The notes under the pieces were generated by a model. That model did not search any database and was not told the DNA's origin. It was given only the letters and a program-made list of their open reading frames with translations. A DNA stretch of 64,000 nt from Akkermansia muciniphila (GTDB lineage Bacteria; Verrucomicrobiota; Verrucomicrobiia; Verrucomicrobiales; Akkermansiaceae). How positions within the stretch are numbered: the stretch's first letter is position 1; every line of letters begins with the position of its first letter. Below are positions 35,063 through 45,218 of this stretch, piece by piece. Where the stretch lies: contig NZ_FXYA01000002.1 in assembly GCF_900184965.1 (NCBI RefSeq), positions 26,303 to 90,302 on the forward strand, written 5' to 3'. The position numbers and the translations under genes are program-made.

Positions 35063-37819
35063 ATGAAAAGCGCAGCACATCATCAGGGGCTTTCGGAACA
35101 GCAGGTTCTGGAAAACCGGACCAGATACGGAGTCAACATCCTGACTCCCCCGGAAAAGGAGCCCCTGTGGAAGCAATTTCTGGAGAAATTTTCAGACCCC
35201 ATCATTAAAATTCTGCTGGTGGCCCTGTTCCTGTCCGTAGGCGTGGCCTGCTATCAGTTCCTTACCGGAGCGGAACCGGCCAGCGTCTTTCTGGAGCCCG
35301 CGGGCATCCTGGCGGCCATCCTGCTGGCCACCTGCGTGGGCTTCGCCTTCGAGGTAAGCGCCAACAAAAAGTTTGAAATCCTGAACCAGGTCAATGACGA
35401 CACCATGGTCCAGGTCATCCGCGGCGGCAATATCTGCGAATTGCCCCGCCGGGACGTGGTGGTGGGCGATATCGTCATCCTGAACACAGGGGAGGAGGTT
35501 CCGGCGGACGGCGTCCTGCTGGAAGCCGTTTCCCTCCAGGTCAACGAATCCACGCTGACGGGGGAACCCCTCATCGGCAAAACCACGAATGAGGCGGAAT
35601 TCAAGAAGGACGCCACCTACCCCTCCAACCACGTTCTGAAAGGAACAACCGTGGCGGACGGCCACGGCGTCATGGAAGTGACGTCCGTGGGGGACAGGAC
35701 GGAATACGGCAAGGTTTATGAAGGCTCCCAGATCGACAACAAGGTGCAGACGCCCCTCAACCGCCAGCTTTCCAGGCTGGGCGACCTCATCACCTGGGCC
35801 AGCTACGCTATCGCCGCCCTCATCATCATCGGGCGGCTTACCCTGTACTTCTCCCACCTGCCCGGCCCCGTGGAATGGCTGGGCGCGGGGACCTATATTC
35901 TGAATACCGTCATGATCGCCGTAACCGTCATCGTCGTCACGGTGCCGGAGGGGCTGCCCATGAGCGTCACCCTGAGCCTGGCGTTGAGCATGAAGAGCAT
36001 GCTTGCCAACAACAACCTGGTGCGCAAGATGCACGCCTGCGAAACCATGGGGGCCGCCACCGTCATCTGCACGGACAAGACGGGCACCCTGACGCGCAAC
36101 CAGATGAACGTGTACAAGGCTGACTTTTACGGGTTGGGGGACGCCGCCCCGGCGGAAAACGAGCTGGGGAAACTGATCCGGGAGGGAATCGCCGTCAACT
36201 CCACCGCCTTTCTGGATTACGCGGACCCGGAACATATCAGGGCCCTGGGCAATCCCACGGAAGGAGCGCTCCTCCTGTGGCTGCACGGGCTGGGCGTGAA
36301 TTACCTGGACCTGCGGGAAAACGCCCGCGTGCTGGAACAGCTTACTTTCTCCACGGAACGCAAGTACATGGCCACCGTGGCGGAATCCCCCCTGCTGGGC
36401 AAAAAAGTCCTTTACGTGAAAGGCGCGCCGGAAATCGTGCTGGGCCTCTGTTCCACCGTCCTGACTCCGGAAGGCCAGGTTCCCGCCGCGGACATGCGCC
36501 CCTCCATTGAGAAACAGCTCCTGGCCTATCAGAACCAGGCCATGCGCACGCTGGGCTTCGCGTACCGCGTTCTGGAGGATGACGCCCCGGTATTCGAGGA
36601 CGGCCGCATCATCCGCAAGGATCTGGTTTATCTGGGCATCGCCGCCATTTCCGACCCCGTCCGGGACGATGTGCCCCAAGCCGTGAAGGACTGCATGGAC
36701 GCGGGCATCCGCATCAAGATCGTCACGGGGGACACCCCCGGCACCGCACGGGAAATAGGGCGCCAGATCGGCCTGTGGACGGAGGAGGACACGCCGGACC
36801 GCCTGATGACGGGAGTGGAGTTTGAGCAGACCCCGGATGCGGAACTGCTGGACCGCGTGATGGACCTGAAAATCATGTGCCGCGCCAGGCCCATGGATAA
36901 GGAACGGCTGGTCAAGCTGCTCCAGAAGAAGGACCAGGTAGTGGCCGTCACCGGGGACGGCACCAACGACGCCCCCGCGCTGAACGCCGCGCAGGTGGGG
37001 CTTTCCATGGGGGACGGCACCACCGTAGCCAAGGAAGCCAGCGCCATCACCATTCTGGACAATTCCTTCATGAGCATTTCCCGCGCCGTCATGTGGGGGC
37101 GTTCCCTGTACAGGAATATCCAGCGCTTCATCGTCTTCCAGATGACTATTAACGTGGCGGCCTGCCTCATTGTGCTCATCGGCGCGTTCCTGGGCACGGA
37201 ATCCCCCCTCACCGTCACGCAGATGCTCTGGGTGAACCTCATCATGGACACCTTCGCCGCGCTGGCGCTGGCCTCCCTGCCGCCGGACGAACGCGTGATG
37301 CGGGACCCGCCGCGCAAGACGACGGACCACATCATCACCCGCCCCATGGGGCGGAACATTCTGGGCGTGGGCATCCTGTTCGTCGCTTTCCTGTTCGGCC
37401 TGCTGCAATATTTCAAGCATGCGGACATTACCAGCCTCACGCAGTTCAGCCTCAGCGGCTACTTCCACAGCTACCTGGACTTCTCCACCCCGGAACATGA
37501 ACTGACAGGTTATGAACTGTCCCTGTTTTTCACCATTTTCGTCCTGCTCCAATTCTGGAACATGTTTAACGCCAAAGCATTCAACACGCACCAGAGCGCC
37601 TTTGCACGCATGGGCGCCAGCATCGGGGGCTTCGGGGTGGTGGCTTTGCTCATCCTGGCCGGGCAATACCTCATCGTCACCTTCGGCGGCAAGATGTTCA
37701 ACGTGGTGCCCCTGAGCTGGACGGACTGGGGCCTCATCTTCGCAGGCACCTCCCTTGTCCTGTGGTTCGGAGAACTGGCGCGGGCATTCACGCCGGACAA
37801 ATCCGCAGGCCGCCCGTAA
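35063..37819 (+). CDS. Calcium-transporting P-type ATPase (PMCA/SERCA-like)
   Basis: A 918-residue type II P-type ATPase, presumably exporting Ca2+. Signature elements in order: LTGEP (actuator loop, where TGES is usual), PEGLPMSVTLSLALSM (ion site in M4), CTDKTGTLTRNQM with phosphorylated Asp338, KGAPEIVL in the nucleotide domain, and TGDGTNDAPALNAA. Ten membrane segments can be traced. The N-terminal EQQVLENRTRYGVN is the cation-ATPase N domain. The M6 segment carries LIMDTFAALALA, consistent with Ca2+ rather than Na+/K+ transport. The RND adaptor gene follows after about 100 bp. Confidence 0.9.
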   Translation: MKSAAHHQGLSEQQVLENRTRYGVNILTPPEKEPLWKQFLEKFSDPIIKILLVALFLSVGVACYQFLTGAEPASVFLEPAGILAAILLATCVGFAFEVSANKKFEILNQVNDDTMVQVIRGGNICELPRRDVVVGDIVILNTGEEVPADGVLLEAVSLQVNESTLTGEPLIGKTTNEAEFKKDATYPSNHVLKGTTVADGHGVMEVTSVGDRTEYGKVYEGSQIDNKVQTPLNRQLSRLGDLITWASYAIAALIIIGRLTLYFSHLPGPVEWLGAGTYILNTVMIAVTVIVVTVPEGLPMSVTLSLALSMKSMLANNNLVRKMHACETMGAATVICTDKTGTLTRNQMNVYKADFYGLGDAAPAENELGKLIREGIAVNSTAFLDYADPEHIRALGNPTEGALLLWLHGLGVNYLDLRENARVLEQLTFSTERKYMATVAESPLLGKKVLYVKGAPEIVLGLCSTVLTPEGQVPAADMRPSIEKQLLAYQNQAMRTLGFAYRVLEDDAPVFEDGRIIRKDLVYLGIAAISDPVRDDVPQAVKDCMDAGIRIKIVTGDTPGTAREIGRQIGLWTEEDTPDRLMTGVEFEQTPDAELLDRVMDLKIMCRARPMDKERLVKLLQKKDQVVAVTGDGTNDAPALNAAQVGLSMGDGTTVAKEASAITILDNSFMSISRAVMWGRSLYRNIQRFIVFQMTINVAACLIVLIGAFLGTESPLTVTQMLWVNLIMDTFAALALASLPPDERVMRDPPRKTTDHIITRPMGRNILGVGILFVAFLFGLLQYFKHADITSLTQFSLSGYFHSYLDFSTPEHELTGYELSLFFTIFVLLQFWNMFNAKAFNTHQSAFARMGASIGGFGVVALLILAGQYLIVTFGGKMFNVVPLSWTDWGLIFAGTSLVLWFGELARAFTPDKSAGRP

Positions 37820-37916
37820 ACCGTCCGGAAGCAACCTCCCGCGCATGACACGGACGGCGACGCCGCCCGGAAAACCTTCTTTCAACAAAGAAGCCCGCGG
37901 GCGTGTCACTCCCTGC

Positions 37917-39074
37917 ATGGACCTGACACGCCTGACGGGCTCTATCTCCGGCCCCGCCGTTTTCCTCTGCCTGCTTTCCCTCTTTTTTTCCGCGTGTAAA
38001 AAGACGCAACAGGCGCCGCATGAAACGCCCACGATTATTTACGAACACCCCGTTACCATGGATATTCCGGTGACGGGCAGCTGGGTGGGCCACCTGGACG
38101 GCGTGGACAACGCCTCCATCGTCCCCCAGATTACGGGCTACCTGCAAACGCAGAATTACGCCAATGGCGCTATTGTGAAGAAAGGGGAAGTTCTCTTCCG
38201 CATTGACGATTCCACATTCAGGGACCAGGTATCCAAGGCCAAAGCCACCCTGGCGCAGGCGCAGGCCCAGCTCCAGCAGTTGAATTACGACGCGGAGATT
38301 TACAGGCCCCTGGCCGCGGAGAACGCCATTTCCAAACAGAAATACGAGGATACGCGCCTCTCCGCCCTGGCCGCGGAAGCGCAGGTGCAGCAGGCGGCGG
38401 CGGCCCTGGCCCTGGCTGAGAAAAATCTTTCCTATACGGTGCTGTACGCGCCTTTTGACGGAATAGCCGGCATTTCCAGGACAAACATCGGCGACCTGGT
38501 CAGCCCGGAAAGCGGCCCCCTTGCCGTCGTCTCCTCCGTCAATCCCATCCGCGTCAATTTCGCCGTCACCCAGCAGGAATGGATTCAGCAGGCGGGCAAG
38601 AACGGGAATGAGGGCGTCCAGACGGGCAGCAAGCTGGACATCACGTTGAAAGACGGGACCAAATACCCGGAACAGGCCACGGTAGTGGCCATTGACCGGG
38701 CGTTTAATCCCCAAACAGGCACCATCCGCGTACAGGCCAACCTTCCCAATGCGGACTACCTGCTGCGCCCCGGCATGTTCATCATCGCCACGGCCCGGCT
38801 GGCCACCGTCAAGAACGCGCTGACCGTTCCGGCGAAATCCCTTCTTTCCACGCAGGGGCGCTTTTTCGTCATTGTTCTGGATGAGGGCAGCCACCCTTCC
38901 ATCATTCCCGTACAGGCCGGGACGCAGCTTGGAGACCGGCAGCAGGTTATTCCCCTGAAACCGGATTCCCTCACCCCTCAAAGCAAAGTGGTCGTGGACG
39001 GCCTTCTCCAGGCGGAAGCGGCCTCCAGAAATCCGGCCGCCCGCCTGAAAGCGGTACCCTCCAGCAACCAATAA
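37917..39074 (+). CDS. RND efflux periplasmic adaptor (membrane fusion) lipoprotein
   Basis: A 386-residue adaptor linking an RND pump to an outer-membrane channel. Starting at MDLTRLTG gives a lipobox signal peptide (LFFSAC); longer frames upstream run back into the ATPase gene and destroy it. The AcrA-like order is clear: GHLDGVDNASIVPQITGYL (first lipoyl half), an alpha-hairpin rich in Ala, Gln and Glu, YTVLYAPFDGIAGIS (second lipoyl half), then the beta-barrel and TIRVQANLPNADYLLRPGMF. It is 12 bp upstream of the pump gene. No TolC-type gene is nearby. Confidence 0.93.
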   Translation: MDLTRLTGSISGPAVFLCLLSLFFSACKKTQQAPHETPTIIYEHPVTMDIPVTGSWVGHLDGVDNASIVPQITGYLQTQNYANGAIVKKGEVLFRIDDSTFRDQVSKAKATLAQAQAQLQQLNYDAEIYRPLAAENAISKQKYEDTRLSALAAEAQVQQAAAALALAEKNLSYTVLYAPFDGIAGISRTNIGDLVSPESGPLAVVSSVNPIRVNFAVTQQEWIQQAGKNGNEGVQTGSKLDITLKDGTKYPEQATVVAIDRAFNPQTGTIRVQANLPNADYLLRPGMFIIATARLATVKNALTVPAKSLLSTQGRFFVIVLDEGSHPSIIPVQAGTQLGDRQQVIPLKPDSLTPQSKVVVDGLLQAEAASRNPAARLKAVPSSNQ

Positions 39075-39086
39075 GCTCCTCCCGCC

Positions 39087-42000
39087 ATGGCTGATTTCTT
39101 CATCAAGCGCCCCATTCTTTCCATCTGCCTCTCCGTCATCATTGTCCTGCTGGGGGCCTTTTCCATTCTGCGCCTGCCCATCTCCGAGTACCCGGACATC
39201 ATTCCCCCCTCCATCCAGGTGACGGCCACTTATCCCGGGGCGGACTGTGAAACGGTGGTCAAATCCATCGCATCCCCCATCGAACAGCAAATGTCCGGCG
39301 TGGACGGCATGTCCTACATGACTTCCGTCAACACCAACAACGGGCAGATGAGCATGATGATCCTTTTTGAAATCGGCACGGAAGCCAACATGGACCAGGT
39401 GCTTTCCTACCTGCGCTACGGGCAGGCCACCTCCCAGCTGCCGTCGGAAGTCAGCGCGCTGGGAGTCTCCCTCCGCAAGACAAGCGGGCTGCCCGCCCTG
39501 GTCGTCAGCCTCTATTCTCCCCAGGGGACTTATGACGGCCTCTGGCTGGCCAATTACGCCTATATCAATATGGTGGACGCCATCAAGCGCGTGCCCGGAG
39601 TAGGAGACGTGCAGGTGTTCGGAGCCGGCCGCTACGCCATGCGCATCTGGCTGAACCCGGAAAAGATGGCCGCCCTGAATATTACGGCCCGTGACGTGAT
39701 GCTGGCCGTTCAGGCCCAGAACGCCGTGAATCCCGCGGGCAAGATAGGCGCGCAGCCCGCCCCGCCGGACCAGCAGCTTTCCTTCACCGTAAAAGCGCCC
39801 GGACGCCTGACCAGCGTGAAGGAATTCGAAAATATCGTGGTGCGCGGGCAGGACAGTTCCATCGTAAGAGTGGGAGATATCGCCCGCGTGGAACTGGGTT
39901 CGGAAACTTACAGCCTCAGTTCTTCCGTAAACGGCATGCCCGCCGCTTCCATCGGCATTTACGAGGCGCCCGGCGGAAACGCCATCCAGCTGGTGGACAA
40001 CATCAAAGCCCTGCTGAAAAATACGGATATGCCGCCCGGCATGGATTACCTCGTTTCCCTGGACTCCACGCTGGCCGTCCGCGCCGGGATTGAAGACATC
40101 GTCAGCACGCTGGTGATTGCCCTGGGACTGGTGGTGCTGGTCGTCTTCATTTTCCTCCAGGGCTGGCGCGGCACGCTGATTCCGGCCTTTGCCGTTCCGG
40201 TATCTATCGTGGGCGCCTTCATCGCCTTTCCATTGTTCGGCTTTTCCATCAATACCATCTGCCTGATGGGGCTGGTGCTGGCCATCGGCCTGGTCGTGGA
40301 CGATGCCATTGTGGTGGTGGAAGCGGTGAAGAACCATATTTCCAACGGAGAAAAGCCCCTCCAGGCCACCATTGCGGCCATGAAGGAAGTATCCGGCCCC
40401 ATCGTCAGCACGGCGCTGGTGATTTCCTGCGTCTTTATCCCCACGCTGCTGCTGCCCGGCGTCACAGGCAAACTGTTCGAACAGTTCGCCGTTACCATCG
40501 GCATGTCCATCATCATTTCCGCCTTCTGCGCCCTGTCCCTCAGCCCCACCCTGTCCGCCGGGCTGCTGAAAGGGGGAAAAGCGGACTCCATTCCCCTGCT
40601 GGGGCCCTTTTTCAAATTGTTCAACAAGGGGTTCAACAAGGCGCGCGACTGGTACGTGGAAATCTGCGCCGGGCTTATCCGGCACATGTGGCTGTCCATC
40701 CTGCTGCTGGCCGTCATGACCGCCCTTCTCTTTCCCCTGGCCAGGCTTATTCCCAGCGGATTCCTACCCAATGAAGACCAGGGTTACCTGTTCGGCGGCG
40801 TGGAACTGCCGGACAATACATCCCTGAACGTCACGGCGGACACCGCCGCGCGGATTGAGCAAATCATCAAGGAGGATCCGGGCGTGGACGTAGTCACCAC
40901 CGTAAACGGCTTCAACCTCATCAGCTCCGTCCAGAGCTCATCCAACTCCTTCTTCTTCATCTCCCTGAAACCGTGGTCCGAACGGACTGCTCCGGGCATG
41001 ACGGCGGACGGCATCGCCGCGCGCCTGAAAAGCAGGCTGAACGTGGAAATTTCCTCCGGCGTGGCGTATGTGGTCCCGCCTCCGCCCCTGCCTGGCGTAG
41101 GAACGTCCGGGGATGTCACGTTCCTGCTGGAAGACCGCCAGGGCATCGGGGAAAAATTCCTGGCCGCCAATACGTCCAAATTCATCGAGGCGGCGGAAAA
41201 GAGGCCGGAAATAGCGGACATCAGCAATTTCATGTCTCCCTCCAACCTTCAGTACAACCTGAATGTAAACACGGAGCAGGCCACCCTCCAGAATATGGAC
41301 GTGGATGAAATTTACGCCACCATCCAGGCCTACATGGGAAGCGCCTTCCTGAACAACTTCAATATTTACGGGCAGGAATGGCAGGTGTACATGCAGGCGG
41401 ACGCGCCGTACCGGGACAGCATCGACAAGCTTTCCATGTTCTACGTGCGCAACAATGAAGGAGATCCGGTTCCCCTGGATTCCGTAATCAACGTCACGCA
41501 CGGCTGGGCCCCGGAATTCCTGATCCGCCAGAATATGTTCAACAGTTCCCAGCTCAACGTCACCCCGGCTCCGGGCTATTCCTCCGGCCAGGTCATGAAC
41601 GCCCTGGAAGAAGTTTTCGCCCAGACCATGCCATCCGGCATGGGATACGACTATTCCGGAATGAGCTACCAGGAAAAACAGGCGCAGAAAGGCATCACCA
41701 TCGGCATGATTTTCGCGGCATCAGCCGTGTTTGTCTTTCTGATTCTGGCCTCCCTGTATGAGAGCTGGTCCCTGCCCGTAGCCGTCTTCATGACTGCCCC
41801 CATTGCCATCCTGGGAGCATTTCTGGCCCTGTGGATTACCGGGCTGGACCTCAACATTTATTCGGAAATCGGCCTCATCGTCCTAATTGCCCTGGCGGCC
41901 AAAAACGCCATCCTCATCGTGGAATTCGCCGTGCTGGAGCTCCGGCAGGGCACGGACCTGCTCACGGCCACCCTGGACGCGGCCAGAATCCGCCTGCGCC

Positions 42001-42257
42001 CCATCCTGATGACCAGCATCGCCTTTATCATGGGCTGCCTTCCCCTGGCCGTCGCCACGGGAGCGGGCGCCGCTGCGCGGCAGGTGGTGGGCGTCGGGGT
42101 CATCGGAGGCATGTTGACGGCCGTCTTCATCGGGGTATTTTTCATTCCTTCCTTCTTCTACCTGATTGCCAAGCTCGCCGGGCTGGATAAAAAAGCGGCG
42201 CGGAAACTTCAGGAAAAGGAGCAGGGAGCCCCCGCCCCTGCGAAGCTGGCCGAATGA
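39087..42257 (+). CDS. RND-family multidrug efflux pump (HAE1/AcrB-like)
   Basis: A 1,056-residue inner-membrane proton-driven exporter. It has the duplicated RND topology: N-terminal FFIKRPILSICLSVIIVLLG, a large periplasmic porter domain (YPGADCETV, VNTNNGQM), the TM4 segment GLVLAIGLVVDDAIVVVEAV with the paired Asp residues for proton relay, a second periplasmic domain, and GLIVLIALAAKNAILIVEFA in TM10. The VDDAIVVVE motif marks the HAE1 drug exporters rather than heavy-metal pumps. Substrates could include bile acids or antimicrobials, but nothing local shows this. Confidence 0.95.
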   Translation: MADFFIKRPILSICLSVIIVLLGAFSILRLPISEYPDIIPPSIQVTATYPGADCETVVKSIASPIEQQMSGVDGMSYMTSVNTNNGQMSMMILFEIGTEANMDQVLSYLRYGQATSQLPSEVSALGVSLRKTSGLPALVVSLYSPQGTYDGLWLANYAYINMVDAIKRVPGVGDVQVFGAGRYAMRIWLNPEKMAALNITARDVMLAVQAQNAVNPAGKIGAQPAPPDQQLSFTVKAPGRLTSVKEFENIVVRGQDSSIVRVGDIARVELGSETYSLSSSVNGMPAASIGIYEAPGGNAIQLVDNIKALLKNTDMPPGMDYLVSLDSTLAVRAGIEDIVSTLVIALGLVVLVVFIFLQGWRGTLIPAFAVPVSIVGAFIAFPLFGFSINTICLMGLVLAIGLVVDDAIVVVEAVKNHISNGEKPLQATIAAMKEVSGPIVSTALVISCVFIPTLLLPGVTGKLFEQFAVTIGMSIIISAFCALSLSPTLSAGLLKGGKADSIPLLGPFFKLFNKGFNKARDWYVEICAGLIRHMWLSILLLAVMTALLFPLARLIPSGFLPNEDQGYLFGGVELPDNTSLNVTADTAARIEQIIKEDPGVDVVTTVNGFNLISSVQSSSNSFFFISLKPWSERTAPGMTADGIAARLKSRLNVEISSGVAYVVPPPPLPGVGTSGDVTFLLEDRQGIGEKFLAANTSKFIEAAEKRPEIADISNFMSPSNLQYNLNVNTEQATLQNMDVDEIYATIQAYMGSAFLNNFNIYGQEWQVYMQADAPYRDSIDKLSMFYVRNNEGDPVPLDSVINVTHGWAPEFLIRQNMFNSSQLNVTPAPGYSSGQVMNALEEVFAQTMPSGMGYDYSGMSYQEKQAQKGITIGMIFAASAVFVFLILASLYESWSLPVAVFMTAPIAILGAFLALWITGLDLNIYSEIGLIVLIALAAKNAILIVEFAVLELRQGTDLLTATLDAARIRLRPILMTSIAFIMGCLPLAVATGAGAAARQVVGVGVIGGMLTAVFIGVFFIPSFFYLIAKLAGLDKKAARKLQEKEQGAPAPAKLAE

Positions 42258-42303
42258 CGCTCCCGAAACGGGCAAACCGGCTCCCGCACAGCTTCCCGTC
42301 CCC

Positions 42304-43686
42304 TTACATCCAGAATATCCAGGCCCAGAACGCCTTCACGAACACGAGCACCACGTTAATCAGCAGCCCCACTTTTACCATGGTCATCTGTGGGAATCTC
42401 CCCGTAGCGAAGGCCAGGGCGTTGGGAGGAGTGGAAACGGGGAGCATGAAGGCGCAGGAAGCTCCTATGCCCACCAGAAGCACCAGCGGCGTAGCAGACA
42501 TGCCCATGGCGGAGGCCACCGTGACCATCAGCGGGGCCACCAGGGCCGCGCTGGCCGTATTGGAACAGAATTCCGTCAGCGACGTGATGAAGAGGCTGAT
42601 GATGAGCAGGATGATGATGGGGCTCTGCCCCATGGCGAGAGAAGATACCTGATCCGCCAGGAATCCTGCCGCCCCCGTCTGGACGAGGATGCTGCTGAGC
42701 GTGATGCCGCCTCCGAATAAAAGCAGGACGCCCCAGTCCGTATTTTTGGCGATGCCGCCCCAGTTGATCACCCCGCACAGCGGCAGCAGCACCGCAGCGC
42801 TCAGCGCGATGAGCGTGTCCATGGACGGAATGCCGCCCAGAGCAGAGGAAAGGAAACTGCTGCACATCCAGCTCCCGGCCACCAGCACGAAGAGAATAAG
42901 AACACGCACCTGCCTGGCATTCAACCGGGCCTCCGCGTTTTCCCCTTCCGCCGGCTCCATATCCACATGCATCCCCAGATTCGGGCGGAGGAACAGATAC
43001 ATCAGGAAGAAAACAATCACCCCGAACACCAGGACAATGGGCATGGCAATCCGGAACCATTCTGCAAACCCCATGCCGAGTTCATGCGCCGCAATGGCGT
43101 TGGGAGGAGACCCTACCAGCGTTCCCATGCCGCCGATGGAGGCGCTGTACGCCACCCCCAGGATGGCAAAAGGAGCCGTCGTTTTCAGTCTTTCCGCCGG
43201 AATGCGGTCCAGAAGGCCGATCACCAGAGGGAGCATCATCGCCGCCGTGGCCGTATTGGACATCCACATGGAAAGAAACGCCGTAGCCAGGAAAATCAGA
43301 ATCAGAGCCATCCCCAGACTCCCGCGGGCCATCCGGAGGATTTTTCCCGCCAGCCAGGCATCAATTTTCTGTTCGTGGAGAGCGCCGGCCAGGGCAAAGC
43401 CCCCGAAAAACAGGAAAATGGTGGGATCCGCAAAACCGGACAGCGCCTTTGCCCCCGGCAGAATCCCCATGAACATGGCAAGCACCGGCACCAGCAGGGA
43501 AGTTACGGTTACGTGCAGGGCTTCCGTCAGCCACAGGATGCCGATAAAGGTGAGAACAGCCAGCCCCCTGGCTACCTCCGGTTCCACGGGAAGCCACTTG
43601 AGCATGGCCAGGAAAAGAAGCACGTCACACGCAATGATGATGTAATTGCGGTGCCCTTTGGGAGTGTCTGTAGTACGATGGCGCAT
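42304..43686 (-). CDS. DASS-family sodium:dicarboxylate/anion symporter
   Basis: A 460-residue polytopic transporter with about 11 helices. The two Ser-Asn-Thr substrate and Na+ motifs are present as MSNTATAAMMLPL and FCSNTASAALVAPL, each in an inverted-repeat half, with the neighbouring SIGGMGTLVGSPPNA and PVSTPPNALAF hairpins. This identifies the divalent anion:Na+ symporter (SLC13/CitT-like) family. Succinate, other dicarboxylates or sulfate are candidates; in a propionate and succinate producer a dicarboxylate is attractive but unproven. It converges on the RND pump gene with 46 bp between stops. Confidence 0.9.
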   Translation of the reverse strand: MRHRTTDTPKGHRNYIIIACDVLLFLAMLKWLPVEPEVARGLAVLTFIGILWLTEALHVTVTSLLVPVLAMFMGILPGAKALSGFADPTIFLFFGGFALAGALHEQKIDAWLAGKILRMARGSLGMALILIFLATAFLSMWMSNTATAAMMLPLVIGLLDRIPAERLKTTAPFAILGVAYSASIGGMGTLVGSPPNAIAAHELGMGFAEWFRIAMPIVLVFGVIVFFLMYLFLRPNLGMHVDMEPAEGENAEARLNARQVRVLILFVLVAGSWMCSSFLSSALGGIPSMDTLIALSAAVLLPLCGVINWGGIAKNTDWGVLLLFGGGITLSSILVQTGAAGFLADQVSSLAMGQSPIIILLIISLFITSLTEFCSNTASAALVAPLMVTVASAMGMSATPLVLLVGIGASCAFMLPVSTPPNALAFATGRFPQMTMVKVGLLINVVLVFVKAFWAWIFWM

Positions 43687-43890
43687 AAAGTAAAGATAAA
43701 CGACGCTATTTTCTTTGTACGCATCAGAAAAACAGTGTCAATCCTTTTCCATAAAACCCCGGAAAAAGCCTTCCCCGGAAACAGGGAAACACGAATCAAC
43801 CGCCGGCTTGAGAATACGCACGGCGCGCATCACCGGGAAAGCCGCGCCACCTCTTCCCGCTCCTGAAAAATGCAGGAAATCCAGATATGC

Positions 43891-43919
43891 AAAAAAACCG
43901 CCGTGCCATTGCACGGCGG
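43891..43919 (-). terminator. Rho-independent terminator of the basic-protein gene
   Basis: On the minus strand a perfect 9-bp stem CCGCCGTGC / GCACGGCGG with a 4-nt loop is followed by seven T. Confidence 0.93.
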
Positions 43920-43971
43920 CTTGTAAAAACTGTTTGATTGACGCGCGAAGGGACCACCTCCGCCCGGGCAA

Positions 43972-44244
43972 TTATTCGGCGGCGGGTTCAGCAGCCTTCT
44001 TGGCAGCCGGCTTTTTGGCGGGAGCCTTCTTGGCGGCGGCAGCCTTGGTTTCAGTCTTTTTGGCCGGGGCCTTGGCCGCAGTCTTTTTGGCGGGAGCTTC
44101 CTTGGCGGCAGGCTTGGCATCCTTGGCAACGGGAACGGCCAGACGGATAGGCGCATTGGAATTCAACTTGGACTGTTCCTTCTTACGCTTGAGGTATTCA
44201 ATACGTCTGCGGCGCTTGGTGACTTTGCGGATTTGCTGTCCCAT
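43972..44244 (-). CDS. Small Lys/Ala-rich basic protein with histone-H1-like tail
   Basis: A 90-residue, extremely basic protein. The N-terminal 25 residues are Arg/Lys-rich (RKVTKRRRRIEYLKRKKEQ) and the second half is built of degenerate KKxxAKxPAKK units, as in the C-terminal tails of eukaryotic H1 and bacterial Hc1/AlgP-like proteins. Such tails bind nucleic acid without a fold, so a nucleoid- or RNA-associated role is reasonable but inferred. It has its own strong terminator, suggesting substantial expression. No named family is assigned. Confidence 0.75.
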   Translation of the reverse strand: MGQQIRKVTKRRRRIEYLKRKKEQSKLNSNAPIRLAVPVAKDAKPAAKEAPAKKTAAKAPAKKTETKAAAAKKAPAKKPAAKKAAEPAAE

Positions 44245-44429
44245 AGTGATGATTGCTATGATATTTACTAATTCTTACGAGCTCCATGTGGCACATGGGC
44301 GTGGATACAACTACCAACCCCACCTCCCTTACGCAAGCACAAAGCGTTATTAAGGCACAGAAAGGCGGAGGCAGTCCCCGGGTTCCCCAATCCGTGCGGG
44401 AGAGGAAGACAACCGGGGCGAAGGAGGTT

Positions 44430-45218
44430 TTACCACAATTTCAGCGCATCCACCCGGACCGGCTGTTCCCAGCGCAGATGGTTCCGGATGGCGGAAGCGA
44501 TGAATTCCAGGCCGCGCTCCACCGCCGCAACCAGTCCATCCCCGGCAGCCAGCCGCGCCGCGACGGCGGCGGACAGGGAACAACCCGTTCCGTGAGTGCT
44601 CACATCCTGTACGCGCGGGCGCTCCCATTGCCCCAGCAGACAGCCGTCCGGGCCGACCAGCACGTCCCGGCAGTCCCCCTCCAGATGGCCGCCCTTCAGA
44701 AGGACGGGGCATCCGTACCTGACGGCGAGGCGCGCGCCGGCCTCCGGCAGTTCATCCCTTCCCGGATTCACGGAAGAGCGGAGCAGGACGGCAGCCTCAT
44801 CCAGATTGGGAGTAAGCAACGCCGCTCCCGGCAGCAGAAGCTCTTCATAAACAGCCACCGCCTCTTCCCGCATCAGGCGGTCGCCCGCCGTAGCGATCAT
44901 AACCGGGTCCACCACAACGGGAACATCCGCCCCGGCCAGCACCTCATGCACCGCACGAACGATAGCCGGGGAATACAGCATGCCCGTCTTCACGGCGCGC
45001 ACGGGAAAATGTTCCAGATTGATGCGCACCTGGTCAGCCACCAGCGCAGGGTCCACCTCCTGAATGCCGCGCACTGTCCCGGGCGCCTCGGACACGACGC
45101 AGGTAACGGCCGTAAGCGCAAACGCCCCCATGGCATGGGCCGCTTTCAGGTCAGCCTGGAGACCGGCCCCCGCGGAGCAGTCGGAACCGGCAATCGTCAT
45201 CATTACGGGAATACTCAT
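44430..45218 (-). CDS. thiD: Hydroxymethylpyrimidine/phosphomethylpyrimidine kinase
   Basis: Phosphorylates HMP and HMP-P for thiamine synthesis. The start at MSIPVMMTIAGSDCSAGAG gives the usual N-terminus and 262 residues; 35 further codons upstream are open but unlikely. Other marks are GAGLQADLKAAHAMGAF, VDPVMIATAGD and the ribokinase-fold anion hole STHGTGCSLSAAVAA near the C-terminus. No thiE, thiM or TPP riboswitch is visible around it; the start lies in a short divergent gap. Confidence 0.93.
   Translation of the reverse strand: MSIPVMMTIAGSDCSAGAGLQADLKAAHAMGAFALTAVTCVVSEAPGTVRGIQEVDPALVADQVRINLEHFPVRAVKTGMLYSPAIVRAVHEVLAGADVPVVVDPVMIATAGDRLMREEAVAVYEELLLPGAALLTPNLDEAAVLLRSSVNPGRDELPEAGARLAVRYGCPVLLKGGHLEGDCRDVLVGPDGCLLGQWERPRVQDVSTHGTGCSLSAAVAARLAAGDGLVAAVERGLEFIASAIRNHLRWEQPVRVDALKLW

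Noticed and set aside
35192..38032. A 946-codon minus-strand open frame under the Ca2+ ATPase gene
   Set aside because: It is the antisense shadow of a clearly recognised gene in GC-rich DNA; its translation is His/Gly/Arg-rich with no domain.
37788..40685. A 965-codon minus-strand open frame under the RND adaptor and pump genes
   Set aside because: Antisense shadow of two genes with complete family motifs; no protein-like signal.
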